DNA of 64,000 nucleotides, from NCBI GenBank assembly GCA_963718635.1, contig OY970367.1, forward strand, positions 2,046,001 to 2,110,000, written 5' to 3'. The notes beneath the pieces are model-generated. The model worked only from the letters and a program-made list of their open reading frames with translations. It was not told where the DNA came from and made no database searches. The stretch is from JAIOQJ01 sp963718635 (GTDB taxonomy: Bacteria > Planctomycetota > Planctomycetia > Gemmatales > Gemmataceae). Shown in pieces: positions 42,587 through 53,795 of this stretch; position 1 is the first letter of the stretch; the number at the start of each line of letters is the position of its first letter. The position numbers were made by a program, and so were the translations under genes.

Positions 42587-43450
42587 ATGGTCGGGACCAT
42601 GTTTGCGACGCAAAGGGCTCAAGCACTCATGTCTCAGCTAACCGATACCCCGCCGCATGTCGAACAGATTGTCGCGGCTTGCTATCGCCGTATGTCGGCG
42701 GAGCGAAAGTGGAAGGTAATCGGTGATGCCTACCGCTTTGGCCGGCATCTTCACGCTGTCGGCACGCGGCAGCGCAATCCTGGGCTAAGCGAAACGGAAA
42801 TCAATCGGATCTGCTCGGCACAAACACTTGGAGATGGCCCGTGGTTGCCCGGGATTACATCGCATATGCAGAATCAACCTGCCGAACATCAACAGGCGAT
42901 AAGGGATGTGATTGAGGCATTCGATCAGGAGCGAATTAGTTATGCGATTGGCGGTTCGCTTGCGTCGTCGTTGCACGGCTATCCGCGCTACACACAGGAT
43001 GCCGATCTAACTGCCGAGCCTTTTGCCGGCAAAGAGCAGGCATTCGTAAGCCACTTTCATACGGATGAATGGTATTTCGATCTGCAAATGATTCGAGATG
43101 CCAATGCCAGCCGGGGCAGTTTCAATTTGGTGCATTACGGGTCAGGGTTCAAAATCGACGTCTTCATTCGCGGCGACAGGGCCTTCGATCTCTCGTATTG
43201 GTCGCGCAAGCATGCTAGTGCGGACTTTGATCGCACCGGCAGGCCGGTCGAAGTGATTTCAGCCGAAGATATAGCACTTCTGAAGCTTGAGTGGTACCGC
43301 CTTGGCGGCGAACAGTCGGATCGACAATGGAACGACATCCTTGGCGTCTTACGCACTCAAGGGGCGAGATTGGATGATGCCTATCTCGACTATTGGGCTG
43401 CTCAGCTCAACGTGACTGACTTGCTTACCAAGATGCGGAAAGAAGCGTAG
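42587..43450 (+). CDS. Nucleotidyltransferase-fold protein fused to a small planctomycete N-terminal domain
   Basis: Residues about 15-95 (PPHVEQIVAACYRRMSAERK, GDAYRFGRHLHAVGTRQRNP, TEINRICSAQTLG) match a small domain usually seen as a separate protein. Residues about 105-287 have an MNT-like nucleotidyltransferase core: YAIGGSLASSLHGYPRYTQD with ADL (GGS and D-x-D) and GFKIDVFIRGDRAFDLS for the third Asp. VISAEDIALLKLEWYRLG follows. Such proteins include AbiEii-like toxins and antitoxin-like MNTs; the true role is not readable. The start could also be the Met at 42629. Confidence 0.75.
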   Translation: MVGTMFATQRAQALMSQLTDTPPHVEQIVAACYRRMSAERKWKVIGDAYRFGRHLHAVGTRQRNPGLSETEINRICSAQTLGDGPWLPGITSHMQNQPAEHQQAIRDVIEAFDQERISYAIGGSLASSLHGYPRYTQDADLTAEPFAGKEQAFVSHFHTDEWYFDLQMIRDANASRGSFNLVHYGSGFKIDVFIRGDRAFDLSYWSRKHASADFDRTGRPVEVISAEDIALLKLEWYRLGGEQSDRQWNDILGVLRTQGARLDDAYLDYWAAQLNVTDLLTKMRKEA

Positions 43451-43558
43451 CAGATCCAAACTACTCTTGTGCGAAGCCGAATAGCGCCTAAAGACCGCAT
43501 GGACCCGCACTTATTTTCGAGTAAAATATGCGTTCAGCCTCTTTTGGAGTAATCAACG

Positions 43559-44356
43559 ATGAAAAGCCCTTTTCCGGGTATGGATCCTTATCTTGAGCGC
43601 TACTGGGGTGATGTACATACCAGCCTTGCTACCTACGCGAAAGATTCGATTCAAAAACAACTTCCAGCCGATTTGCTTGCAACCGTAGAAGAAAATATTG
43701 CTGTCGAAGAAGAGAGGCACAATGGTTACTCGCAAACTTATCGCCCCGATGTTCACGTTCAGGAATACTTGAACGGGCATGGCGCCGGCTCACTGCAAAC
43801 GTCAGGCAACGTAGCGGTCGGTGAGTATGTCGAAGTTCGTCGTCGGGCTGAGCCGTTGACGCAGCGCTCGATCCGCATCATCGAACCGAGATCCGGCAAT
43901 CGCATCGTGACGGCCATCGAGTTTATAAGCCCTGGAAATAAGATTGGAGTCCGAAATCGGGATGCTTATCGCAAGAAGCGTCGAAAGCTTTTACAGGGGC
44001 ATGTGAGTTTGGTGGAAATCGATTTGGTCCGGGAGGGCAAGCCGCATTTGGCTGTCCCAATCAAGGGGATTCCCGCCAACTTACGCACTGACTATGGCGT
44101 CTGTGTAGTGTGCGGCTGGAAGAGGTTGTTGGCGAAGGTTTACCATGTGCCTTTGAGGAGTGCTTTGCCAAATATCGCAATTCCGTTGCGTCGAACCGAT
44201 GCGGAAATTGTACTCCAACTGCAGCCGTTGATCGACATGGTTTACGAAAACGGGCGCTACTGGCTGCGTAGCTATCAGGAAGAGCCCGAGCCGCCTTTGA
44301 CCGGCGACAATGCCATCTGGGCCGAGCAATTGCTTTGCGAAAAAGGGCTGCGCTGA
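43559..44356 (+). CDS. DUF4058 family protein
   Basis: Begins MKSPFPGMDPYLERYWGDVH, the hallmark of DUF4058, a family of about 250 residues abundant in planctomycetes and cyanobacteria. TAIEFISPGNKIGVRN and SLVEIDLVREGKPHL place acidic and Lys residues as in a PD-(D/E)xK-like fold; a nuclease relation is inferred. The start follows TTTTGGAG. Function is unknown. Confidence 0.92.
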   Translation: MKSPFPGMDPYLERYWGDVHTSLATYAKDSIQKQLPADLLATVEENIAVEEERHNGYSQTYRPDVHVQEYLNGHGAGSLQTSGNVAVGEYVEVRRRAEPLTQRSIRIIEPRSGNRIVTAIEFISPGNKIGVRNRDAYRKKRRKLLQGHVSLVEIDLVREGKPHLAVPIKGIPANLRTDYGVCVVCGWKRLLAKVYHVPLRSALPNIAIPLRRTDAEIVLQLQPLIDMVYENGRYWLRSYQEEPEPPLTGDNAIWAEQLLCEKGLR

Positions 44357-44404
44357 AGTGTGTTTCTAAATTGTGTCAACGGTCGTCAATGAGATTTTCT
44401 GAAT

Positions 44405-45243
44405 ATGGCAATCCCAGCTTTAGCGATCGGCGTTTGTAGTTGGTCTTTGCAAGTAAAATCGATCCCCGAGCTGCAAGGCTTTTTGGATCGCCTCGGTCTG
44501 AACCTGGTGCAAATTGCCTGCGGCGATCCTCATCATGCCTCTTGGGAAGAAGGCGAAGCGATGGCCGAAGCGGCATTGGCCGCCGACTTCATCATGGGCG
44601 GCGCCATGCTTGGCTTCCCGGGCGAAGACTACACGACGCCCAAGACGATTGAGAAGACGGGAGGGTTCGGCGATCCGGCACTTCGTCCTGAACGCCTCGA
44701 GCGTCTGCGTTGGGCCTTGGCACGAACGCGAGCGCTGGGCCTACACGATCTCACCCTGCATGCCGGCTTTATCCCCGAAGTGGGAGAACCAAGCCGAAAG
44801 GCCTATCTCGACACGCTGGCACATGTAAGCCAACTGTCTGCCGAAAAGAACGTGACGGTTGCCTTCGAAACCGGCCAGGAATCGGCGTCGCTGCTCCGTC
44901 ATACGCTGGACGACTTGCAGTGTCCCAATCTTAAAGTGAACTTTGACCCCGCGAACATGCTGCTCTATGACAAAGACGATCCGCTCGAAGCGGTCGAACT
45001 GTTGGCGCCGGACATCCGCAGCGTTCATCTAAAAGACGGCAAACGTCCAACCACTCCCGGCGCGTGGGGCGAAGAAGTCCCGCTGGGCGCGGACAGGTAG
45101 GAATCAAACGGTTCATCGAGACACTCAAGCGCGTCGGCTACACGGGCCCGCTGTACATCGAGCGCGAAGTAGGCGATCAACAACAGCGATTCGATGATAT
45201 TGCCCAGGGTGTGCATTTTGTTCGGGAGTGCATGGAAGGGTAA
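44405..45243 (+). CDS. Sugar phosphate isomerase/epimerase-like TIM-barrel protein, frameshifted near the end
   Basis: Xylose-isomerase-like TIM barrel: IGVCSWSLQVKSIPELQGFL, LHDLTLHAGFIPEVGEP, KNVTVAFETGQESASLLRHT, CPNLKVNFDPANMLLYDKDD and DIRSVHLKDGKRPTTPG, which carry the usual metal ligands (Glu, Asp, His). The frame stops at 45100, but the next frame gives IKRFIETLKRVGYTGPLYIE then REVGDQQQ to the stop at 45241-45243. One missing G in GGGCGCGG (near 45090) explains this. It lies 48 bases after the DUF4058 gene. Confidence 0.85.
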
Positions 45244-45286
45244 CTTGATAACACGCAATGCAAAGACCCGCGCTTCACCTGATCGA

Positions 45287-46312
45287 TCATAGCAAGCCAA
45301 GCGTTTCTTCGAAGCCAAACATGCGGTTGAAGTTCTGCACCGCCACTCCGCTCGCGCCTCGGATCAGGTTATCTTCACACGCCAAAATGACGATCTTGCC
45401 GCGAACCCACTTCGGGCAGATATCAATGAAGTTGCTAAAGGCCGTATCCTTGGTGGCAGGCAACGATTCTCGAACACGCACAAAAGGCGCTTTCGCGTAA
45501 TACGAGCGATAGAGTTGCAGAAGTTCCGGCTCGCTCCATGCTCGTTTAGGCGAAGCGTAGATAGTCGAAAAGATGCCGCGATCCATGGGAACCAGATGAG
45601 GCGTGAAGATCACTTCGACCGCTTCCTTGGCCACATCAGTTAAGACTTGCTCAATCTCAGGTGTATGGCGATGCTTGCCGACACTATAGGCCGATACGCT
45701 TTCGTTACATTCGGGAAAAAGGGTCGTCAGCTTCGGCGTCCGCCCGGCGCCGGAGACGCCTGACATGCTGTTGATGATGATGTCGCTCAAAGCGATATGC
45801 TTGCCAGCTACCAGCGGCGCCAATGGCAGAATCGCCGACTGCGGATAGCAACCGGGGTTGGCGATCAGCTCGGCGGAATTGATCGCATCGCCATAGATTT
45901 CGGGCAGCCCGTAGACCGCTCGGCCTAAGTTAGTCAGGTCGTGATGCTCTTCACCGTACCATTGCCGATAGTCTACGGGATTGCGCAAGCGATAGTCGGC
46001 ACTGAGATCGACAACTCGAATATCGCGAGCGAGCAGGGCCGGCAGCAATGACTGGCTTGTGCCATGCGGCAGACAGCCGAAGGCACACTCGATGCCGCGT
46101 TTTTTCAGATCGTCGGCATTGAAGTTTTCGCAACGCAGGTCGATACGTTGCAACAGGCTCGGATGGAGTTCGCCGATCAACGGCGTGCCTTCCTGACGTG
46201 ACGTGATCGCTTCGATCTGAGCGCCGGGATGGCGCAACAAAATTTTAATGAGTTCGGCGGCCGTATAACCCGAGCCGCCGAGTATGGCAATTTTGATTTT
46301 CTTCATCGTCAT
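45287..46312 (-). CDS. argC: N-acetyl-gamma-glutamyl-phosphate reductase
   Basis: Third step of arginine synthesis: NADPH reduces N-acetylglutamyl phosphate to the semialdehyde. Seen: KIAILGGSGYTAAELIKILL (NADP-binding), AFGCLPHGTSQSLLPAL, VVDLSADYRL, ELIANPGCYPQSAILPLAPL with the catalytic Cys, GVSGAGRTPKLTTLFPEC and FTPHLVPMDRGIFSTIYA. Full length. The start is at 46312 (or Met at 46306). It is divergent from the amidase gene, with about 85 bases between. Other arg genes are not next to it. Confidence 0.96.
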   Translation of the reverse strand: MTMKKIKIAILGGSGYTAAELIKILLRHPGAQIEAITSRQEGTPLIGELHPSLLQRIDLRCENFNADDLKKRGIECAFGCLPHGTSQSLLPALLARDIRVVDLSADYRLRNPVDYRQWYGEEHHDLTNLGRAVYGLPEIYGDAINSAELIANPGCYPQSAILPLAPLVAGKHIALSDIIINSMSGVSGAGRTPKLTTLFPECNESVSAYSVGKHRHTPEIEQVLTDVAKEAVEVIFTPHLVPMDRGIFSTIYASPKRAWSEPELLQLYRSYYAKAPFVRVRESLPATKDTAFSNFIDICPKWVRGKIVILACEDNLIRGASGVAVQNFNRMFGFEETLGLL

Positions 46313-46396
46313 ATGCCCGTCTGGTGCATTGTCTTGCCTCGGGATATGGTAGCAATTGCCGCTGAAAGTTTCTTTGATGATCAAGGACGAGAATCG

Positions 46397-47710
46397 ATGC
46401 AAGATCAGCAATTGTGTCTAACGACATCTGCAAAGGCGATTCGGGACGGCAAGCTCACTCCTTGCGAACTCGTCGAACAATGCCTCGAAAAGATCGATCG
46501 ATACGAGGATAAGGTTCGCGCATGGGTTCTTATCGATCGAGAAGGCGCTCGAGCAGAAGCGAAGCGGCTCACTGCCGAACTCAAGAACGGCATCAGTCGA
46601 GGCCCACTGCATGGCATCCCGATCGGCATTAAAGACATTATTGATGTTTGCGGCTGGCCAACGGCGGCGGGGTCGAAGCGCTGGGCGAACCGCATTGCCG
46701 AGGACGATGCGGTCGTTGTCAAAAACTTGCGGCAAGCCGGCGCCATCATTCTGGGCAAGACCGTGACGACCGCTTATGCCAGCTTTGATCCCTCGATCAC
46801 GCGAAATCCCTGGGACCTATCGAAAACGCCGGGCGGCAGCAGCAGTGGTTCGGCAGCGGCAGTCGCCTGCGGCATGTGTTTCGGCGCCTTGGGCACGCAG
46901 ACGGGCGGCTCGATCACGCGCCCGGCCTCGTTTTGTGGAGTCTGTTCCATCAAACCGACCTATGGCGTCATCAGCGTTGAAGGCGTCTTGCCGTTGGCGC
47001 CTTCGCTCGATCACGTTGGCGTCATGGCCGGATGCGTCGAAGACTTAGCTATTTTGTTTGAAGCCATGCGCACGACTTCTAATTCAACGTCGCGCCTCGC
47101 TGCGACTGGTGAGAGGCCTGCTCTTCCTTTCATGCTTCGCTTAGTTGGGCTGTTCGACGAAATGGCATCGCCCGAAATGCTTGCTTTAATGGATAATATG
47201 GAAGGCGCGCTTCGCTCGGCGCGGCCGAAACAGGTCCAGCCGCCAGTCGAGTTTAGCGATGTGCTGCGTCATCATCGCACGATCATGGCCGTCGAGGCTT
47301 CGCAGTTTCATGGTCAGCGAATGCAACGTCACCCGGAGGACTATCCGCCTTGCATCACTCAGCTCATCGAGGAAGGACTTGCTGCTCCTGAAGTGGACTA
47401 CCAGGCCGCGCTGCAATGCCGTCATCGTCTGGCTAATGAAATGAACACGATGTTAACGGACTCGTTTGCTTTCACTCCGGCAACGCTTGGTTCAGCGCCC
47501 GACTTAGCGACCACCGGTAACCCCGCTTTCAACTCTCCTTGGAGTTTTACCGGTCAGCCAACTGTATCTTTTCCGATGGGCTTGTCATCGGATGGGCTGC
47601 CGATGTCTGTGCAGTTGATTGGACGTCATGGGTCCGAGTCAGAACTATTAGCTGCTGCGTCTTGGTGCGAAAAGGTAATCGGATTTCAGATCAGAGCGTT
47701 GGATCAGTAG
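46397..47710 (+). CDS. Amidase signature-family hydrolase
   Basis: Ser-cisSer-Lys amidase. Lys79 lies in GIPIGIKDIIDV; the glycine/serine loop PGGSSSGSAAAVACG and the nucleophile loop GTQTGGSITRPASFCGV (Ser172) follow. KPTYGVISVEGVLPLAPSLD and FNSPWSFTGQPTVSFPMGLS are the C-terminal family parts. The 437 residues suit a general amidase; GatA is possible but no gatB or gatC is adjacent. The start at 46397 is preferred over longer forms that would overlap argC. A strong palindrome follows immediately. Confidence 0.92.
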   Translation: MQDQQLCLTTSAKAIRDGKLTPCELVEQCLEKIDRYEDKVRAWVLIDREGARAEAKRLTAELKNGISRGPLHGIPIGIKDIIDVCGWPTAAGSKRWANRIAEDDAVVVKNLRQAGAIILGKTVTTAYASFDPSITRNPWDLSKTPGGSSSGSAAAVACGMCFGALGTQTGGSITRPASFCGVCSIKPTYGVISVEGVLPLAPSLDHVGVMAGCVEDLAILFEAMRTTSNSTSRLAATGERPALPFMLRLVGLFDEMASPEMLALMDNMEGALRSARPKQVQPPVEFSDVLRHHRTIMAVEASQFHGQRMQRHPEDYPPCITQLIEEGLAAPEVDYQAALQCRHRLANEMNTMLTDSFAFTPATLGSAPDLATTGNPAFNSPWSFTGQPTVSFPMGLSSDGLPMSVQLIGRHGSESELLAAASWCEKVIGFQIRALDQ

Positions 47711-47793
47711 TTTGTAGGGTGGGTGAAGGCTTTGCGAAACCCACCAGACCAGTAAAGTGATGGGTTGCGCAAAGCCTTCACCCACCCTACAAA
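47711..47793. repeat. TTTGTAGGGTGGGTG inverted repeat, likely terminator
   Basis: Perfect 26-bp arms (47711-47736 and 47768-47793), TTTGTAGGGTGGGTGAAGGC with TTTGCG and its complement, begin right after the amidase stop codon. This is a sequence type seen widely in bacterial intergenic DNA. Confidence 0.9.
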
Positions 47794-47863
47794 ATCATAA
47801 ATGGCTTAGTCGCTTAATTGTTAAGCTGGTGAGTATCGCTTCCGCTTCCGTTGCGAATTTGAA

Positions 47864-48576
47864 ATGTCCTTCAACGAATTGCTCGATCTGCTTTACGAAG
47901 ACAATCATTGCATCGCCGTGAACAAGCCTTGCGGCTGGCCGAGCGCGCATTTCGATGGCCATGAAGAAACCGTTGATCGCCTGGTGAAAAGCTATCTCAA
48001 GGATAAACACCAGAAGCTCGGCAACGTTTTTCTCGGTGTGGTCCATCGGCTCGATAAGCCTGTCTCAGGGGTTTTGTTGTTCGCGCCACGAGCAAAGGGG
48101 CCGCCCGTCTCTCAGAGCAGTTCCGGGAAAACGCGGTTGAGAAGGTCTATTGGGCCGTCGTCGAACGCGGCAAGATTGCTAAGAATCTCCCGGAATTCGG
48201 CACGTTTCACGACTGGCTGCGAAAGGAAGAGGACGAAAAGCGCGTCCAGATCGTGCGAGCCGATGCCGAAGGCGCCAAGCAAGCGATCCTCCATTTTCGC
48301 AAGCTGGCCGAGCATGGCGGATTAACCTTGCTGGAGTTGCGGCCACAATCGGGGCGTCGACATCAGTTGCGCGTTCAGTTGGCCTCCCGAGGCTACTTTA
48401 TCTACGGCGATAAGCAGTACGGCTCGCGCTTCCAGTTCGGCAACGCCATCGGCCTTCATGCCCGCTCGCTCGCCTTTCTTCATCCGATTCGATATGAACC
48501 GATCACGCTAACCGCTGAATTGCCGAAAGCGTGGCGCGGCTCGTTTGCTTATCTCTTGAGCCGTGAGGTAAAATGA
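47864..48576 (+). CDS. RluA-family pseudouridine synthase, frameshifted
   Basis: Converts uridine to pseudouridine in RNA. YEDNHCIAVNKPCGWPSA opens the catalytic domain. GVVHRLDKPVSGVLLFA holds the catalytic Asp of the HRLD motif. The frame breaks near 48085 (a missing C in TCGCGCC) and continues in another frame as RLSEQFRENAVEKVYWAVVE, LLELRPQSGRRHQLRVQLAS and GLHARSLAFLHPI. About 237 residues with no S4 domain, so it resembles RluC/RluA without the extra domain. Its stop overlaps the next start as ATGA. Confidence 0.88.
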
Positions 48577-49494
48577 CCGTAGCCGAAAAACTGACTGCCA
48601 TTCGCGACATCATTCAAATAGACATCGGCAGTCGCGGCCTGGCTTGCGATCCTGCCGACAACCTGATTTCGGCCACGCTCAACGACTTCGCGGCTGCATG
48701 TCAGACCTTTGATCGTCGTAGTTGTGAGGTGGGCATCGTCACCGGTTTTCTAATCCCGACCGCGATACCGCCGTGTGCCGAAACCGATGGGCCTCTCGGT
48801 TCGCTTTACCTCGCCCGCGTTCTGCATCGCTTCGGGATGCGGGTTGTCATCGCCACGGATGACCATTGCATCCGCGCAGTTGCAGGCCGGGATCGAGTTA
48901 TGCGGTTTGACCGATGCGATCGAGCTATTGACGCTGCCACTGGCGGACTCACCGACTTATGCAGAAGAGTTCGTAGCCAAATCTGGAGGCGCTAACTCAT
49001 CTGATAGCGATTGAACGAGTGGGACCGTCGCACGATGGTCGTTGTTACACGATGCACGGCCGTGATATTACCGCTTCAATGGCCCCTGCTCATCATCTGT
49101 TCGACATGCGTCTTGCACCCGTCACCATCGGCATCGGCGATGGGGGGAATGAGATCGGCATGGGGAAAATCTCAATGGAGACGATAGCGCGCAACATCAA
49201 TCGTGGCGCTCAAATTGCCTGTCGAGTCCCCGCCGATCATTTGATCGTGGCCGGCATCAGCAACTGGGGCGCTATGCGCTGGCGGTTGGAATAATGGTGG
49301 TCCAGGGAAAGACGCTCGAAAGCGAGTTCTTTGATCCGGAGCGTGAAAGACAATTGTTGCAATTGATAGTGGATGAAGGCCCTCTCGTGGATGGAAAGAC
49401 TTCACAGCCGACCGCGACAGTCGACGGCGTAGCGTTCGACGAGTATATCAAGCCTCTCGTCCGCATTCAGGAAGCGGCCGCGGATCGGCAATAA
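48573..49494 (+). CDS. D-glutamate cyclase-like (DUF4392) protein, with three frameshifts
   Basis: The start ATG at 48573 overlaps the RluA stop. The pieces together read IIQIDIGSRGLACDPADNLI, SCEVGIVTGFLIPTAIPPCA then ETDGPLGSLYLAR, QAGIELCGLTDAIELLTLPL, THLIAIERVGPSHDGRCYTM, HLFDMRLAPVTIGIGDGGNE then IGMGKISMET and HLIVAGISNWGA. They end DGVAFDEYIKPLVRIQEAAA at 49494. This is the DUF4392/DGLUCY C-terminal family, which dehydrates D-glutamate to 5-oxo-D-proline. The indels lie near 48874, 48990 and 49270, each at a GCGC. The gene is probably intact in the cell. Confidence 0.8.
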
Positions 49495-49564
49495 TTGGTA
49501 CGAAGACTCACCCTTGGATCAATCACGGAGCCACGTGTTGTAAGGCCCTGAGGCCGACAACGTA

Positions 49565-49735
49565 AAATCAAAAACGTCAGTCACGGATTAAACACGGACG
49601 GAACACGGATGGACCAAGACTTCCATTGCCATGCATCTGCAAGGAATATGCACGGCTAACACCGATGAAACATTTTTTTTGGTTTTATCCGTGTTTGCTC
49701 GGTGTTTCATCCGTGGCTAAATCATTATATTTTTT
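49565..49735. repeat. CCACGGATGAAACAC dispersed repeat, copy 2
   Basis: CACGGATTAAACACGGACGG and AACACGGATGG face TTTATCCGTGTTTGCTCGGT and GTTTCATCCGTGGCTAAATC. It fills the gap between convergent genes and may end both. Confidence 0.75.
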
Positions 49736-49756
49736 GCAAAAAGCCGCATCAGCGAG

Positions 49757-50727
49757 TCAAGACATCCAGAAGCGCCGAAGGCCTCGGAAGAGAAAATGAC
49801 TCAATGGCCGAAGTTGATTCCTCTTCTTTCGTTTTGATTTCTTGATCAATTCCTTACCGCTGGCGATCCCTTGCCGAATGACTTCAATCCCGAGTGCAAA
49901 AGGAAGATTGGCACAAACCAGCAGCTTGTAGAAAAAGCAGCCGACTGACCCGGCCAGGTGTTTGCGGAGATAGCGGGCATAGCCGCACTCGTAGCCGAGA
50001 TAGCAGAAGCCCGAGTTGGTTCGCGGAGCTGGTTCGGCCCAAGTGTACGATGTCGGCGTCGGCTAGGAAGACCAGCGAATGCGTATGCGCGACGCGGGCG
50101 CTCAGATCGAGATCTTCGATGCCAAACGGGTAGCCTTCGTCCCATCCCCCGAGCTGTTCGAAGAGTTGGCGCGGCAGGCACATAGCCGCCCCCATCAACG
50201 ACTCCACTTCGCACGCCTGGTTCGGATCGAACTTTTCGCGCCGGTAGCGTCGGTAGGCAGCGCGGAACAGCATGGTCCAGCGCAAGATGGCCAGGCGATG
50301 AAAGAAGGAACCAAGCGTGGGCCGTCTCCGATAAGAGGCGCTGGGCTTTGCCATCGAGACCGATCAGTCGCGGGCCGGCCATGCCGACACCGGGATGCGC
50401 GTTCATGAAGGCGACTATCTTGGTTAAGCTTTCAGGGCCGACGACGGTGTCGTTGTTCAGAAAGAAGAGATATTTGCCATGGCTGTGGGCGGCCGCTTGA
50501 TTGTTGGCACGGGCAAACCCGTAGTTTTTTGGGTTCTTGATAAGAGCGACCCAAGAAAAGTCGGCTGCCACCATCTCCGGCGAGCCATCGCCCGACGCGT
50601 TATCAACGACGACGACTTCGCATTTCAAATCCTGCTTGGCAATCTGGATCGATTTTAGGCAATGCCGCAATTGCTCACGGCAGTTCCAGTTGGCTATGCA
50701 GATGGATAGCTCAGGCTGTTCCGCCAC
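49757..50727 (-). CDS. Family 2 glycosyltransferase (rhamnosyl-like), frameshifted
   Basis: GT-A fold: LSICIANWNCREQLRHCLKS, CEVVVVDNASGDGSPEMVAA, NYGFARANNQAAAHSHGKYL and FFLNNDTVVGPESLTKIVAF carry the DxD-like NND site. A first indel near 50340 (an extra C in CAGCGCC) leads to SYRRRPTLGSFFHRLAILRW, ESLMGAAMCLPRQLFEQLGG and EGYPFGIEDLDLSARVAHTH. A second near 50028 leads to SGFCYLGYECGYARYLRKHL and a basic tail (KKSKRKKR) that ends at 49757. It resembles O-antigen or cell-surface rhamnosyltransferases. Confidence 0.85.
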
Positions 50728-50923
50728 GGCAATGCTCCGAAACGAAATAAGGTGGGCTGACTTTCTCTTTTCGGCCGATAGGCTGCGTCGAGTTTAACGA
50801 TTTTCCTGAGAAATTGATCCCAGGCCGAGCTTTTTTCAAGCGCAATTTTCCTGGAACTGCGGCACAAGCCTAAAGCGACAGTTTTGAAGTTGCGCGGTAT
50901 CAAGGCGGCTTCGAAGCTTGGAT

Positions 50924-50990
50924 AGCCCAAAGCGCAAGCAAGGGAAGGCGCTAGGACAAAATAGGCCTTGCCTTGCTTGCGCTTCGGGCT
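50924..50990. repeat. AGCCCGAAGCGCAAGCAAGG inverted repeat
   Basis: Arms 50924-50943 (AGCCCAAAGCGCAAGCAAGG) and 50971-50990 (CCTTGCTTGCGCTTCGGGCT) pair with one mismatch around a 27-base loop. The gap 50728-51120 holds no other feature that I can support. Confidence 0.8.
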
Positions 50991-51120
50991 CTCATTGACC
51001 CACACTTCGCTGCCGCTTCAGGCTTGTCGATACCGCCAAACACCGACAATCACCATTCCGAATCGGCCCCGATTGACTACGATAACAGCAGACGCCCAAG
51101 GCCAATCGAGGATGCTCTCA

Positions 51121-52134
51121 TGTCCGTCGCGACACCTCCTGTGAAGCCGGATCGAACAAAACTGGCGTTGGCTCAAACGCCGCCTGACGAGCAGTTTTGG
51201 AATAAGTATTCGCCCCATTTTGAATTCCAGATTTCGACGTTTGCCACCGGCGCCATACATGTCGTTTTGGTTGCGATCCTCATCTATGTCACCACGCGCT
51301 TGATGAAGGAAGATGAGACGACGCCCGTGCCTGTCCGAGGGTTGACGCTGACGCAGACTCCGACGGGCGGGCTATCAGGCGAGCAAGGCGCCGGCGGCGG
51401 CGAGCCGAAGACCGAAGCGAGCGACGAGCGCCCGGAAGAGCCGCGCCGGCAAATCCCAGAGGCGCAATTGCAGAAAGAAATGATCTCGGCCAGAGATTAC
51501 CTTCCAGAGTTAAAGGACCCGGATCTGTTGAAGAAATTTGTCTCGGCCCCCAATTACGACAAACTACGCGATTTGAATGATGAGCTAAAGAAGCGGTCTC
51601 GCGAAGGGTTTGGCGGCGGCAAAGGAATGGGCGAAGAAAAAGGAAAAGGCACTGAGCCGGGGACGGGCGATGGCAGTCCCGGCGACCCGACTACTTCAGG
51701 CAATCGTTCGATGCGCTGGACTATTGTTTTCAAGACGAACAATGGAGCGGATTACCTGAAACAGACTCACTGCGTTCAAGGCGAAAATCGTTGTCCCGGA
51801 AGCGCCTGACTTTAAGAAAAACCGATTATTCGACGACCTTATCACACCGGGTGCGGGCAAGCTGCTCCAAGGAAGCGACGACCTACCCAAGATGTACTTT
51901 ACCGACAACGACAAAATATCGGCGGCCAAAGTAGCTCGGGCTTTGGGCCTGAATTTCGACCCGCCCTATTTCATCGCATTCTTTCCCAAAGACATGGAAA
52001 ACGAATTGGCCGCCAAGGAAAGCAATTATCGCAACCGCAAAGAAGAGGACATTTACTCGACCACGTTCCGCGTTCTCGAACGCAATGGCCAATATGAAAT
52101 CAAAGTGACCGATCAAACGCCGGTGCGGAAATAA
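51121..52134 (+). CDS. Membrane protein of unknown function, TonB-like layout, frameshifted
   Basis: The ATG at 51121 gives MSVATPPVKPDRTKLALAQT, one helix (GAIHVVLVAILIYVTTRLM), then a Pro/Gly/Glu-rich region (GEQGAGGGEPKTEASDERPE and GGKGMGEEKGKGTEPGTGDG). A C-terminal sheet domain follows (MRWTIVFKTNNGADYLKQ). An indel near 51765 shifts the frame to LTAFKAKIVVPEAPDFKKNR, KMYFTDNDKISAAKVARALG and STTFRVLERNGQYEIKVTDQ. One membrane anchor plus a long linker and a small end domain resembles energy-transducer layouts, but no family is certain. Confidence 0.6.
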
Positions 52135-52155
52135 GGCAGCCGCGCAGCCCGTTTT

Positions 52156-52185
52156 GCCCTCCCCATGGCTTTGCAGGGGGAGGGC
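52156..52185. terminator. GC-rich hairpin after the membrane-protein gene
   Basis: GCCCTCCCC (52156-52164) pairs with GGGGAGGGC (52177-52185) across a 12-base loop. There is no long T run, so the terminator role is only likely. Confidence 0.45.
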
Positions 52186-52425
52186 AGGGTGGGGCAGAGC
52201 TTCTTGCCCTTGATCGAACGTCTCGGCAGTCGCGGCCTTTCCCCCGCCTGACCTGCCCCCGTAAAGCCAGGGGGATAAGAAGGGTTGGCGCACATCACGC
52301 GATTCACGCAGAATCACTCAGCGGCTTGCCTCTCGCCCGAAAAACCTTGCCTTCCCGACCGTTCGGCATATCCCATCATCGAATTGTATTTCGGGACGGC
52401 ACTTCAAACTTATCCACGGAAACCG

Positions 52426-53734
<1,309 letters not shown>

Positions 53735-53795
53735 ATTAGTCAACGTTGCACAAGCGTATCGCTTGTGCTTCTTTTTCAACGCGAGACGTTCTCTA

